From the IMG/VR virus record IMGVR_UViG_3300047508_000046, positions 1 through 48,984 of that record: a stretch of 48,984 bases of DNA. One strand, given 5' to 3'. The notes under the pieces were generated by a model. That model had not been told where the DNA came from, ran no database searches, and saw nothing but the letters and a program-made list of their open reading frames with translations. The translations under genes and the position numbers were made by a program. The DNA comes from a virus. Shown here in pieces: positions 8,160 through 16,124 of the stretch (within the stretch, counting starts at the first letter, position 1; every line of letters begins with the position of its first letter).

Positions 8160-8326
8160 AGAACCACATCATCGAGGCTTGGGTACGCCATGAGCGCAAA
8201 GGGCACCGCCTGACCAGTCTGTATGCGATCCACCGAGCGCCACCGCTGGGCATGGCCGAGTTGGGCGTGCACACCGGCTGTTCGGAATGCGACGACGAGA
8301 AAGAGAAAGAGAGCGGGACGGTATGA
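8156..8326 (+). CDS. Small hypothetical protein, 56 aa
   Basis: No family is recognised. The protein is basic at the start and strongly charged at the end, with a single Cys-x-x-Cys-like CSEC segment near the C-terminus. The start is supported by a GGAGGCGG ribosome binding site and the ATGA overlap. Confidence 0.5.
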   Translation: MKNHIIEAWVRHERKGHRLTSLYAIHRAPPLGMAELGVHTGCSECDDEKEKESGTV

Positions 8327-8727
8327 CAACGAGGATGGACAAGTTCAACCTGGAACTGCTGTATGGATTGGTCAGAGCGGCCAAGACACCGTGCGACAAC
8401 CCGATCGTGGTCAAAGTGCACTTCTTCGACGTGCGAGTCAACCCCAACTCCATCGCAGACATTCGCCCGCTGCTGGTTGAGATACTGAACAGCTATCCGG
8501 AGATTGACCAGTTCGGCAACCAGCAGAACAACCTCTCGGACGGCCTGTCATACATCGCTATCGGATCAGCAGTTGGCGACCAGGGCCTGGCGCTGACGCT
8601 GATGGGTATCGGTGAGGCCTGCGGACTGTGGAAGGTGATCACGCCGGAAGTGCTGGGCATGACCGGCCAGGACGCTGACACAGCGGCAGGGATGGGGCTG
8701 GTCATGACGGATGGATACCGGCCGTGA
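8323..8727 (+). CDS. Hypothetical protein, 134 aa
   Basis: No family is recognised. The protein is soluble, with a Gly-rich hydrophobic second half (IAIGSAVGDQGLALTLMGIGEACGLW). It lacks charged motifs typical of enzymes. Start and stop overlap both neighbours, so it is probably co-translated with them. Confidence 0.55.
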   Translation: MTTRMDKFNLELLYGLVRAAKTPCDNPIVVKVHFFDVRVNPNSIADIRPLLVEILNSYPEIDQFGNQQNNLSDGLSYIAIGSAVGDQGLALTLMGIGEACGLWKVITPEVLGMTGQDADTAAGMGLVMTDGYRP

Positions 8728-9002
8728 GTTGGTTGCCCTACATCGTCTCGGCGTGTATCTACGCTCTCGGAGTGTGGTTCGTCGCCCGCACCATGAACAA
8801 GCGCATCCTGATCTTGATCCGAGAACTGACAGCCGCCCACGCGATGCAGGCCTCACTGGTCCACCGGCTGTTGATCCGCGGCATCTACTGCGAGGTCTGC
8901 CATGAGAAGATCGTGGAGCCTCAAGCAGTGGTCCTGCGGTTGGGGCCGGGAGGCTATGACCTCTTCGGCCACGCTCTCTGCTTCCCCCCGATGCCGTCAT
9001 GA
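8724..9002 (+). CDS. Small membrane protein with cytoplasmic CxxC, 92 aa
   Basis: A hydrophobic segment at residues about 3-23 (from LPYIV to VWFVA) is followed by Lys/Arg, giving a likely single membrane anchor with the rest in the cytoplasm. Residues near 57-62 hold a CEVCHEK motif that could bind zinc. The GTG start overlaps the previous stop. No function is assigned. Confidence 0.55.
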   Translation: MSWLPYIVSACIYALGVWFVARTMNKRILILIRELTAAHAMQASLVHRLLIRGIYCEVCHEKIVEPQAVVLRLGPGGYDLFGHALCFPPMPS

Positions 9003-9220
9003 GGCTGGCAACGCTGCTCATCATCGCGGCCTTCGGCTGGCACTTCGCCAACACCGCTCTGGAAGCCCGCAGGAGGCGTCAGGTTCGTGCTCGACAGGCC
9101 AAGCGCCGGGAGATGAGCAAACAGCGCCAGAGGCGTCTGTGGATCGTTGACGACCCCGACAGTGGTGTCACAATCAAGGGCCGCGAGTTCCACTTCTACG
9201 ACTGGGATGGTGAAGAGTGA
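8999..9220 (+). CDS. Small protein with N-terminal hydrophobic segment and basic stretch, 73 aa
   Basis: A short hydrophobic start (LATLLIIAAFGW) is followed by a run of Arg and Lys over about 30 residues and a compact acidic end. It may be a membrane-tethered nucleic-acid- or lipid-binding peptide; this is inference from composition. The ATG overlaps the preceding stop. Confidence 0.5.
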   Translation: MRLATLLIIAAFGWHFANTALEARRRRQVRARQAKRREMSKQRQRRLWIVDDPDSGVTIKGREFHFYDWDGEE

Positions 9221-9489
9221 GGACCATTGGCGATGTTGCCCACAACCTGAACGATTGGGCGTTGAAGCACAACATCACGGCTGTTCCAGTTCGCGAAGCG
9301 ATCGAACGATTGAAGGCGTTGGATCAAGGCCTCCACAAACTGGCCGAGCCGGTCCAACCGAACTCACAAGGTATGACATCGTACGAACTGGGCTGGGCAG
9401 ACTGTCAGAAGGCCCTCCGAGACGTGCTCTCACCAGTAGACGGCGACGATGATGGCGATGATGCTGATGCCGATCAGGACATCAAGTAG
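9217..9489 (+). CDS. Hypothetical protein with acidic tail, 90 aa
   Basis: Last gene of the rightward run. About 70 helical residues are followed by an Asp-rich tail. The GTG start overlaps the preceding stop. No family is recognised. It converges on the minus-strand gene that ends eight bases beyond it, with no clear terminator between them. Confidence 0.55.
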   Translation: MRTIGDVAHNLNDWALKHNITAVPVREAIERLKALDQGLHKLAEPVQPNSQGMTSYELGWADCQKALRDVLSPVDGDDDGDDADADQDIK

Positions 9490-9497
9490 GAGTTGCT

Positions 9498-9749
9498 TCA
9501 CTCTCCAGACTTGCGGTGCTGCAAGTAGTGCGTCGAGTGGCGAGCCTTGCCGCCGATCTTCCCGGCCTGTCGATACCGAGGCCGAGGATCGGGGCCGGGA
9601 GTAGGCATGCACACCGCTGGCTGATTGGAGCCACGCAGAATGTGGCCACCCTTCTCCTTGGGATCGCACACGCCGCCGCCACGGACGATGTTCAGCGGCA
9701 TCGCCGCTTGGCGCTTGGGATCACCACCGCGGTCTGGCGTGCCACTCAC
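9498..9749 (-). CDS. Hypothetical Gly/Pro/basic protein, 83 aa
   Basis: No family is recognised. The sequence is rich in Gly, Pro, Arg and Lys, with little predicted secondary structure. It is accepted because it lies just after, and on the same strand as, the next upstream gene, and because the other frames here read as low-quality sequence. The GTG start has no clear ribosome binding site. Confidence 0.4.
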   Translation of the reverse strand: MSGTPDRGGDPKRQAAMPLNIVRGGGVCDPKEKGGHILRGSNQPAVCMPTPGPDPRPRYRQAGKIGGKARHSTHYLQHRKSGE

Positions 9750-9752
9750 GAA

Positions 9753-10352
9753 TCACACTGTACGCCGTTGGGAGAGCACCAGTCGCTCTAGCTCGGTCAA
9801 GTCCCAGATGGCCTGCACCGACCACAGGTCGCCACGGATATGGCGCAGCAGAGCCGGGTCCTTGGGTGGTGCCGGGGTCCACTCATCGACCTCCCACAAG
9901 ATGTGGAAGTTGTGCAGACGGCCCTTCTTGGGCCGGTGCCGCGGTGGCACCAGCGGGACGATGGTCTGGCCCCTCCACCGTCGTCCGGACGCGAGGCTGC
10001 CTGACTGTGATACCCCGGTATCAACACGAACTTCATTCGCGCCAACCAGCGCCCCTCGACTCCGGCTCCACTCCCGGCTGCGGAACTCCAACGACCCGTT
10101 GCTGTTGACGCTGACCCAGCACTGCTTGGCATCAGCACGGACGATGGCCAGCTTGGGCAGCCCGTTAGGGTGGAACCCGCCGATCTGGAAGGCCTTGACC
10201 AGGCTGATGACCGGCAGGCCGCGCTTGGCTGCTCGATAGGCCGAGAGCAGGGCTTCGTCCTCGGCGCTGCGCTCAGCAGCCAGGACCGATTCATACTCGG
10301 CCACCCGTCGTTCGGCCTCTTCCTCGGTGATCTCGATGACTCCCAGGTCCAT
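9753..10352 (-). CDS. Phage protein of unknown function, 199 aa
   Basis: The first 50 residues are helical and acidic. The middle is a beta-rich segment (LPKLAIVRADAKQCWVSVN). The C-terminal half carries PPRHRPKKGRLHNFHILWEVDEW and a WDLTELERLVL end. It resembles hypothetical phage proteins with a similar HILWEA-x-EW core, from memory only. The ATG has GAAGGGAG upstream. A perfect operator palindrome at 10008-10023 lies inside the gene. Confidence 0.6.
   Translation of the reverse strand: MDLGVIEITEEEAERRVAEYESVLAAERSAEDEALLSAYRAAKRGLPVISLVKAFQIGGFHPNGLPKLAIVRADAKQCWVSVNSNGSLEFRSREWSRSRGALVGANEVRVDTGVSQSGSLASGRRWRGQTIVPLVPPRHRPKKGRLHNFHILWEVDEWTPAPPKDPALLRHIRGDLWSVQAIWDLTELERLVLSQRRTV
10008..10023. 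promoter_or_regulatory. 16-bp palindromic operator inside a gene
   Basis: TGATACC-CC-GGTATCA has the same 16 bases as the copy before the Xre gene. It is flanked by further symmetric bases (TG on the left, ACA on the right). It lies mid-gene rather than at a start, which fits a role in stopping transcript elongation more than in blocking initiation. Confidence 0.55.
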
Positions 10353-10422
10353 TGAGTGCTCCCTTCGTTGGTGCTACGGGCGGAAAGATACCACAAACGT
10401 TTCAGAAACATATGTTTCGACG

Positions 10423-10451
10423 TTGTGTTACCACCACGGGCCTGGTATCAT
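10423..10451 (+). promoter_or_regulatory. Probable promoter with embedded operator, leaderless
   Basis: TTGTGT at 10423-10428 and TATCAT at 10446-10451 have a 17-base spacer, and the ATG follows seven bases after the -10 box. TTGTGTTACC overlaps the -35 box and GGTATCATAA overlaps the -10 box, so both promoter elements are built from forms of the dispersed motif in opposite orientation. A repressor binding that motif would shut this promoter. Confidence 0.55.
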
Positions 10452-10457
10452 AATGTT

Positions 10458-11081
10458 ATGGAATCCGAATGGGACAAGAACAGGCGAATGGCCAAGGCCG
10501 TCGCTGATGAGATGAACCCTCACACCACCACCAACCTGGGCGTCTCAATGGCCCACCAACAGCAACAGCGGTTGCAGCAGGCCCAAGCACAACAGCAGCC
10601 GGTCTACTCTGGCGGCAGCGGCGGCGGTTCGTCACTCTTCGCAGCGATCGTCACCGCGGGTGCTGACTTCCTGACCGCCTGGGTCGGGACGAGGGCGTAT
10701 CACAACCACATGCAGTTGTCGAACGATCCCGGCTACTCCGCATGGCAGGCAGCAGTCGCTGCTCGTCGGTGGCGAACCTGGTTTTGGTTCTGCCTGGTGT
10801 TCGTCCTCATCCGCATCTTCGGTCTGTGGATGCTCTACCTGCACTCACGAATGACCGACTACACCGGCTCAATGGCCGGGTGGACTCGCTCCCCGATCCT
10901 GTCATTCATCCCGCAGTTGATGATCCTCGGCATCTTCTTCTGCCGCAACACCGACTCGGCGCTCTTCAAGCGAGGGTTGGTCTACAACCTCTTCGCACCC
11001 CTGCGACGGCTGACTGAGCGGGTTAACGCCGGTTGGCTGTGGGCAGCATTCATTCTGTCCAACTTCATTCTCGCAGTGTGA
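10458..11081 (+). CDS. Multi-pass membrane protein, 207 aa
   Basis: After about 60 hydrophilic residues with Gln and Gly/Ser runs, hydrophobic segments appear near residues 60-75, 110-130 (WFWFCLVFVLIRIFGLWML), 155-170 and 190-205. This gives probably three or four membrane passes with a cytoplasmic N-terminus. Its own regulated promoter suggests expression apart from the neighbours, perhaps in the prophage state or early. A holin or superinfection-exclusion role is possible; nothing in the sequence settles it. Confidence 0.6.
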   Translation: MESEWDKNRRMAKAVADEMNPHTTTNLGVSMAHQQQQRLQQAQAQQQPVYSGGSGGGSSLFAAIVTAGADFLTAWVGTRAYHNHMQLSNDPGYSAWQAAVAARRWRTWFWFCLVFVLIRIFGLWMLYLHSRMTDYTGSMAGWTRSPILSFIPQLMILGIFFCRNTDSALFKRGLVYNLFAPLRRLTERVNAGWLWAAFILSNFILAV

Positions 11082-11115
11082 TACCTTCACACTCTGGGTA
11101 CACTGCTATCACAAC
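11077..11115 (+). promoter_or_regulatory. Promoter region flanked by two operator half-sites
   Basis: TACACT at 11099-11104 is a good -10 box. A weak -35, TGTGAT, lies 16 bases upstream and is part of GTGATACC at 11078. CTATCACAAC directly follows the -10 box at 11106-11115, about where transcription would begin. The pair in opposite orientation around a -10 box is a classic repressor layout. Confidence 0.5.
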
Positions 11116-11146
11116 CCCCCATACCACCGAAAGGAACACCGCCGTC

Positions 11147-11557
11147 ATGGCAACCAAGCTCAACAAGTTCGATTTCTCGGTTCCGAGTTCGATCACCACC
11201 ACCGAGAAGGCCGTCTACCCCTGGGACGAATGGCTGGACGGTGACATCTGGCAGATCGAGCAGGGCGAGGATTTCGAGACACACCCGCTGATGATGGAGC
11301 GCATCATCCGCACTCGGGCAACCGCCCGCGGTGCCAAGGTCCGTCTGCGCCACCAGGCCAACGGCCACGATGACGCCTTCGGCGTGATCATCATGCAGCG
11401 CACCGATGTCAAGGGTCCCAAGGCGCTGGCCAAGGAAGAGCGCACGGCCAAGCGCGAGAAGGCCAAGGCCGAAGCGGCCGAGTTGGTCGCCAACCTCAAG
11501 CGCCCCTCCAACGGCAAGCCCTCCAAGCGCGCGCCGAAGAAGCTCGTCAGCGCATGA
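11147..11557 (+). CDS. Basic-tailed protein, possible nucleic acid binder, 136 aa
   Basis: The first ~90 residues form a mixed fold (YPWDEWLDGDIWQIEQGEDF, then a conserved-looking segment of Arg and a VIIMQR strand). The last ~45 are Lys/Ala/Glu-rich and end in a strongly basic tail. It looks like a common actinophage hypothetical protein, from memory. AAAGGAA lies upstream of the ATG. It forms a two-gene unit with the next gene. Confidence 0.55.
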   Translation: MATKLNKFDFSVPSSITTTEKAVYPWDEWLDGDIWQIEQGEDFETHPLMMERIIRTRATARGAKVRLRHQANGHDDAFGVIIMQRTDVKGPKALAKEERTAKREKAKAEAAELVANLKRPSNGKPSKRAPKKLVSA

Positions 11558-11817
11558 CCGACCTCGGCGTTGTTTGGGAGAACACCGTCGATGACAACGA
11601 GTACCAGTGCAAAGTCACTCGGCTCGACGGCGACGGATACCGCGGCATGCTGACCGTCACCAACGACGGCGAAGTCATCCACCAAGAGGAAGTCGGGCTG
11701 GCCTACGCCGCCCGGTTCGGCCCCGATATGGACGACGTGGCCACCTGGCAGGATCGTGTCGTGCAGGTCATCGACAACCCTTCGGAACGTAAGCTGGTCG
11801 ATGCGCCGGACTCATAA
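11554..11817 (+). CDS. Hypothetical acidic protein, 87 aa
   Basis: No family is recognised. The protein is small, acidic and probably beta-rich (alternating pattern from YQCKVTRL to GMLTVTNDGE). The start overlaps the previous stop by four bases. The strong hairpin terminator downstream marks the end of this transcription unit. Confidence 0.55.
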   Translation: MTDLGVVWENTVDDNEYQCKVTRLDGDGYRGMLTVTNDGEVIHQEEVGLAYAARFGPDMDDVATWQDRVVQVIDNPSERKLVDAPDS

Positions 11818-11843
11818 CTTCTGGCGCTTTGAACATACAACTA

Positions 11844-11890
11844 GAAAGCCCACCGGCTCGGGACCCCCGTCTCCGTAGCGGTGGGCTTTC
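11844..11890 (+). terminator. Strong hairpin terminator
   Basis: GAAAGCCCACCG at 11844-11855 pairs perfectly with CGGTGGGCTTTC at 11879-11890 (12 bp, loop of 23 bases). The T/C-rich right arm and the downstream bases give a weak T tract on the plus strand, and the A-rich left arm does the same on the minus strand. It most likely ends the two-gene unit just before it. Confidence 0.7.
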
Positions 11891-12140
11891 GCTATTGGGA
11901 AGAAGGAGCGTCAGCCCGTTATATGGAAGGCAGCGCCCGATTCGTCGCGGTGACATTTGTCACAAGGGGTTTCACTTTGGCCTGCTCGATCGACATACGA
12001 CCGGAGAAGTCCCGCCCCTGGAGGGGTGGGCCTGTTTGACCTTCACCTGATAGCTGGGTATGCATTGACCCGTTCACCGGGACCGGGGGCAGCTTGGAAG
12101 CCTCCACAGTCCTCGGCTCCGGTGACGTAAGAATCTCGTC
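11891..12140. other. Non-coding stretch with several inverted repeats
   Basis: No convincing gene was found. Visible structures are GTGACA-TT-TGTCAC at 11950-11963 (operator-like palindrome), and CCCGCCCC with GGGGTGGG at 12011-12030 (8-bp stem with one G-T pair and a 4-base loop). Further GC-rich repeats (CCCG/CGGG near 12070, GGCTCCGGTGACG near 12113) follow towards the tiny gene. It could be a small RNA, the 5' leader of the next gene, or a terminator/promoter mix. Confidence 0.4.
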
Positions 12141-12233
12141 ATGCGAGCATCGGCGCGGACGATCACGATCCTCTTCTACGGCCTGGTCCTGCTCCTGGTG
12201 GCGATGATCGCCCTGGCGGCGGTTGGCAAGTGA
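12141..12233 (+). CDS. Tiny membrane peptide, 30 aa
   Basis: The peptide begins with a basic start (MRASAR) and continues into an uninterrupted hydrophobic stretch (ILFYGLVLLLVAMIALAAVG) ending in Lys, a single membrane helix. Its stop overlaps the GTG of the next gene (GTGA), which supports both as real. No ribosome binding site is obvious. A role in membrane disturbance, or as a small regulator of a membrane protein, is possible. Confidence 0.45.
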   Translation: MRASARTITILFYGLVLLLVAMIALAAVGK

Positions 12234-12334
12234 GCGAATTGGGCACTATCCACAACATGCTCACAATCCTGTTGATAGTGCTCGTCGTCGTGCTGTTGCT
12301 CGGCGGCGGGATCGGCTACCGGCGCTACCGCTAG
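12230..12334 (+). CDS. Tiny membrane peptide, 34 aa
   Basis: Ten polar residues are followed by a hydrophobic helix of Leu, Val and Ile, then a Gly patch and a basic end (GYRRYR). It probably crosses the membrane once. It overlaps the preceding tiny gene by four bases and the convergent downstream gene by four bases at its stop. Short peptides of this form occur among phage holin-like and stress membrane peptides; no assignment is possible. Confidence 0.45.
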   Translation: MSELGTIHNMLTILLIVLVVVLLLGGGIGYRRYR

Positions 12335-12621
12335 TAGTTCTCGCGGCGAATGCCCCGACGTGTCTGCGACAGCCGCCTGAACGGCTCACCGCCAGCGTCT
12401 CGGGCGAGGTCCATGGTGGAGTCCTGCACCACTGGCGTCTGCTTGCCGCTCACCGGGTCCCAGCCGCCGATCCGGCTCTGCATCACCGACTTGGCGTGAG
12501 CCTGTGAGCGGAACTCTTCCGGCTCGCCCACGGCGTAGTTGGGACCGCCGTGCCACTGGCCGTAGACCTTGTTCGGGCCTCGGGGATTGACCGCCTTCTT
12601 GCGCTGTGGACCGTTTGGCAT
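12331..12621 (-). CDS. Hypothetical basic protein, 96 aa
   Basis: No family is recognised. The protein is basic, with a segment GQWHGGPNYAVGEPEEF and a helical part with RSQAHAKSVMQSRIGGW. AAAGGAGG lies seven bases before the ATG, one of the strongest ribosome binding sites in the window, so strong expression is likely. It is the last gene of the long leftward block and converges on the tiny membrane genes. Confidence 0.6.
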   Translation of the reverse strand: MPNGPQRKKAVNPRGPNKVYGQWHGGPNYAVGEPEEFRSQAHAKSVMQSRIGGWDPVSGKQTPVVQDSTMDLARDAGGEPFRRLSQTRRGIRRENY

Positions 12622-12641
12622 GCTCCAACCTCCTTTAGCTA

Positions 12642-14015
12642 CTAATCGACGGGGACGGCCTCTTCGATCACTTCGTCCGACAGTACTGGAACGTCGAGCA
12701 TGCGGGCGTTCTGACCGGCCTGTGAGCCGAACAGGCGGCTGATCATCCCCAGGCTGCCGTCAGCATCAGGGCCGGTCGCTTGGATGCCGATGGAGAGCTT
12801 GGTGGTCTGCTCTTCGATCGTCTTCCAACGCTCGACCATCGTGAACAGTCGATCCATCTCCTTGCCGACCTGATCGTTCGGCTCACCCAGCACTTGCTCG
12901 GAGAACGACCCCATCAAGATGCGCTGAGCCTGGATTTCGATCAGCGTCCGCAGCAGCGCTTGGCGCTGGTCCTTGGTACGGATCACTACCGGAATGTGGT
13001 AGGTGCATGCAGCGCCCTGCTGGTGGCCGGGGCAGGCCGCAGAGAGTTGGCAGGTATCACATTGGCGCATCGACTCGGCAGCCGACTCGATCAGTTGGTG
13101 GTGCTCGACCGTCTCGTTGCCCTCTTCGTCCTGCAGCGTCACGGCGAAGGTCTGGAAGGCCATCACCGGCAAAGCGCGCGTTGATTCGTGCCGGGTCTCC
13201 AACGCCCCGTTAGCAACTTCCGGAGATCGGGGTGCTTGAGGATTGGTTCTCGTCATACCGCCGTTAGCAACTGTGGCCGGGACCATCGAGTGCCCCGCGC
13301 TGAGGTACTTCTCCATCGCGATCCACGACATGATCGCCAGGCGCGCCGTCTCCTTGGGATCGTCAGCGAGCACTGCTGACACATCAGCGCCCATCGCTTC
13401 GATCGCCTCGGCGTAGCGCTGGCGCTTGAGATGCTTGTCGTCGGAGTTGAGGCGCACCAATCGGTTGCCGACCCATACCTGGGTTTCGCCGTGCTTCTGG
13501 ACGGCGTACCAAGCACTCGACACCAACAGGTCGAAGCGATCGACACCCTTGGATCGGCCGGTCAGCGCTCCGAAGGTTGACATTCTGCCCATAGCCGCCT
13601 TTGCCTGCCGGACGGCCGCTTGGTTGTCCACCACGGCGTCGGGGAGCACTACCCCGTCGTACATCTCGACCAGGTGGCGTAGTTCGCCTGCATCGTGTCC
13701 GTCCCACATCGGCAGGAACAGGATGTCGCTGTCGTTGAGCCACGACTCGGTTGCCCACTCAGCGGGTCCCGCAACCCCCTCTGGTTCGCTCGGAGAGCCT
13801 GCCAGAAGCTCCAAGAGCGGCCCAACGGGCACGGTGGGGCTGTCGGCGTAGATCAGGTAGTCCAGGCCCTTCAGATGCCCTTTCCCGGCCCACACGGCGT
13901 AATCACGGGTGTGTCTGGCCAGATTGGCGATCGACACGGCGACGCGCTCGACCCCACAGGACCGGAGCAGATCGAGATGTGACTGGGACTCAGCCCCGGC
14001 GAAGAACAGTTGCAT
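12642..14015 (-). CDS. Phage protein with cysteine cluster, unknown function, 457 aa
   Basis: The first ~130 residues alternate strands and helices (LFFAGAES, VERVAVSIANL, DYLIYADSP, SDILFLPMWDG), as in an enzyme-like alpha/beta domain with no identified active site. A Pro/Thr-rich linker follows near residue 260. Then come CDTCQLSAACPG and a further Cys, spaced as in a zinc or iron-sulphur site, and a helical segment (LLRTLIEIQAQRILMGSF ... RLFTMVERWKTIEEQT). It lies at the end of the virion-like block. A structural or packaging role is possible but not shown. Confidence 0.55.
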   Translation of the reverse strand: MQLFFAGAESQSHLDLLRSCGVERVAVSIANLARHTRDYAVWAGKGHLKGLDYLIYADSPTVPVGPLLELLAGSPSEPEGVAGPAEWATESWLNDSDILFLPMWDGHDAGELRHLVEMYDGVVLPDAVVDNQAAVRQAKAAMGRMSTFGALTGRSKGVDRFDLLVSSAWYAVQKHGETQVWVGNRLVRLNSDDKHLKRQRYAEAIEAMGADVSAVLADDPKETARLAIMSWIAMEKYLSAGHSMVPATVANGGMTRTNPQAPRSPEVANGALETRHESTRALPVMAFQTFAVTLQDEEGNETVEHHQLIESAAESMRQCDTCQLSAACPGHQQGAACTYHIPVVIRTKDQRQALLRTLIEIQAQRILMGSFSEQVLGEPNDQVGKEMDRLFTMVERWKTIEEQTTKLSIGIQATGPDADGSLGMISRLFGSQAGQNARMLDVPVLSDEVIEEAVPVD

Positions 14016-14018
14016 GCA

Positions 14019-15674
14019 TCAGACTCCAAGGGTCTGGCGTGGCTTCATCATCCGATTCTGCAGTGGCATCGACAACGGTCGCAACGGCGTGGCGGGCTTG
14101 ATGTTGCCGACTTCGGTGATATCGGTCGGCTGTTGGCTCTTCGGCTGATCGAGTTGCGGGAAGATGAACGATCCCTGGCCGGTGTTGTTCCAAGCGGCCG
14201 TGTTGCCGATCGTCGTATCGGCGGCGACACCGTAGACAGAGCCAGAGGCGAAGGAGGCGTTGCGCCCCGATTGGCCGCCGCGGTCCGCGCCGCTTCCAGC
14301 GGCCTGCATGATCCGCGGCCCCGATGTGGTCTTCGGCTGTGATAGCTCGGGGAACTCGAAACGACCTTGGCCGGTCTTGGTGTCATACCCGTACGACGGC
14401 TCCTTGGGCACTTCCATCGCCAGGCCCGCCTTGGCGTACATCGAACTCTGCGGTGCCGGGACGATGGCCGGAACCTTGGCACCGACGCTGCCGCCCTCGA
14501 TCTGCTCGGCACCGCCACCGCTCGGAGTCTTGGCCTGCGGTGTGAACGAGTACCTGTTGCCGCGTTGGATCGGCCGCAATGGGCCTTGGTTGCGCCAGTC
14601 GTAGTCCATGCCGATGCCGCCCAACGCCTCGCGCTGTGGACCTTGCCAGAAGTGCTGAGCGTTCGGTCCAGCGGTTCTGACCTGAACACCGAAACCGCCC
14701 GTCGTTTGAATCTTGCCGGTGCGATTGAACTCGGAGATGCGGCCGCGCATCGACGGCTGCGTGGCCTGCTGTGGCGCTGAGACACTACTGATGCTGGTAT
14801 CACCTTGTGCGGTGGTACTTCCGTATGCGAAGGACTGCGACCGACCGGGGTCGCCCCCATACGCCGATATCGGATGCGTAGCGTCCATGCCACCACCGCC
14901 ACCCTTGCCGCCACCGGCCTTGCTCATAGCGTAGCCCATCGGATCGGCAGCGGCCTGCACACCATGTTCCAAACCCTGCAACTGACCGCCGCGCTTCTCG
15001 ATCTGCTTGGCCCGCCACGCCGTCTTCTGCAGTGAGTAGGCGGTGTCACTCATGCCCTCCAGTTGCGTCGGCATTGTTCCCGACGAACCTTGGACCAACG
15101 ACGCGACACCTTGGCGGAGCAGGCTCGGGTTATCGCCGCCACCGGCCAGGATGCGTTGCGCGCCGCTTTCCCGCAGTGCCGTCGTCGCCTTCTGGATCGG
15201 GTTCCAACGACCCGATTCCAACGCCGTGTCGAACGCTGCCTTGCGGCCTGTCTCGGCGGCGGCCTTGGTAGCAACTTCACCAGCGGCCTTGCCCGCCGTC
15301 TCGGTGGCGACCTTGCCTGCTGTCTCACCAGCCGTCTCCGCACCGACCTTGGCCAGCGTCTTGCCGCCGACCTCGATCGCCGTCTTGGCAGCAAGCTCGC
15401 CGCCCTCCTTGGCGAGGAAGCCGGTGCCCATCGTTCCAACGAGCAGCGCTGCGTTGATCGCCAACTCCTTGGGATCGGTGAAGCTGTGTACCAACTCCTT
15501 GGCGGCGATCTTGCCGACCTCGCCGGGGTGCTGGATGCCGTAGTTGATGACCTTGCCTGCAGTGTCCACCACTTTGTCGGGGTGCGTGGCGACGTACTCA
15601 GCGCCCTTGGCAACATTCTCCACCGCACCAGTGATGGTGCCAGCAGCCTTCTTGAAGTCACCGAACAGGCTCAT
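14019..15674 (-). CDS. Long Ala/Gly-rich probable structural protein, 551 aa
   Basis: Residues about 55-160 hold repeated GGETAAKT / AGETAGKV / AGKAAGEV units that are Ala-rich and likely helical. The second half is Gly/Ser/Gln-rich, low in complexity and probably extended, ending in a basic Pro-rich tail. AGGAGG precedes the ATG. The composition and place in the block suggest a minor virion component or injected protein; this is inference. GGTATCAC at 14796 lies inside the gene. Confidence 0.5.
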   Translation of the reverse strand: MSLFGDFKKAAGTITGAVENVAKGAEYVATHPDKVVDTAGKVINYGIQHPGEVGKIAAKELVHSFTDPKELAINAALLVGTMGTGFLAKEGGELAAKTAIEVGGKTLAKVGAETAGETAGKVATETAGKAAGEVATKAAAETGRKAAFDTALESGRWNPIQKATTALRESGAQRILAGGGDNPSLLRQGVASLVQGSSGTMPTQLEGMSDTAYSLQKTAWRAKQIEKRGGQLQGLEHGVQAAADPMGYAMSKAGGGKGGGGGMDATHPISAYGGDPGRSQSFAYGSTTAQGDTSISSVSAPQQATQPSMRGRISEFNRTGKIQTTGGFGVQVRTAGPNAQHFWQGPQREALGGIGMDYDWRNQGPLRPIQRGNRYSFTPQAKTPSGGGAEQIEGGSVGAKVPAIVPAPQSSMYAKAGLAMEVPKEPSYGYDTKTGQGRFEFPELSQPKTTSGPRIMQAAGSGADRGGQSGRNASFASGSVYGVAADTTIGNTAAWNNTGQGSFIFPQLDQPKSQQPTDITEVGNIKPATPLRPLSMPLQNRMMKPRQTLGV

Positions 15675-15683
15675 CGGGTCCTC

Positions 15684-16124
15684 CTACGACTCGTCCACCA
15701 CGCTAGTCCACTCCCTGATGGGTGCGCCCGGTTCTCGCCATCCGACTCTGTTAGCCGGGTATCGCAACATCATGGTGACAACACCCAGTCGGCTGATCTC
15801 GTCCAACGCGTGGTTCTCCGTGCCGATCACCAAGCCAACCTCCCACGTCTCGGCCTGGAACTCTTCGATCTGGCGCACCATCCAGTGGGTGAAGCTGTTG
15901 TAGCCGTCTGGTTGTGACATCACCCCGGCCCAGCCGGTCAGCATCTCTCGACGCAGCCACCAGTCGGCAATGTTGGCCTCGGTACTGGTCAGGGCGATCA
16001 TCCGATACTCGTGTTTGAGCGAATCAATCAACGGCCGCGCCCACCGCTGGGGCTGAGCGACCTTCAAGTCAGGTATGTCGCTGAGGACGTACTCGACGGG
16101 CACTACGCAGATGGTGCTGGTCAT
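15684..16124 (-). CDS. Hypothetical protein, possibly degenerate HAD-like, 146 aa
   Basis: The order of segments (a short hydrophobic strand, then a helix ending in LIDSLKHEYRMIALTSTEANIADWWLR, then EVGLVIGTENHALDEISRLGVVTMML) resembles the middle of HAD-fold hydrolases. The opening Asp-x-Asp motif is absent. The start overlaps the stop of the preceding gene (ATGA). Activity is doubtful. Confidence 0.45.
   Translation of the reverse strand: MTSTICVVPVEYVLSDIPDLKVAQPQRWARPLIDSLKHEYRMIALTSTEANIADWWLRREMLTGWAGVMSQPDGYNSFTHWMVRQIEEFQAETWEVGLVIGTENHALDEISRLGVVTMMLRYPANRVGWREPGAPIREWTSVVDES

Noticed and set aside
12642-14015. Terminase or portal assignment for the 457-residue protein
   Set aside because: No Walker A/B pair or nuclease motif of a large terminase is present, and no portal-like features can be supported.
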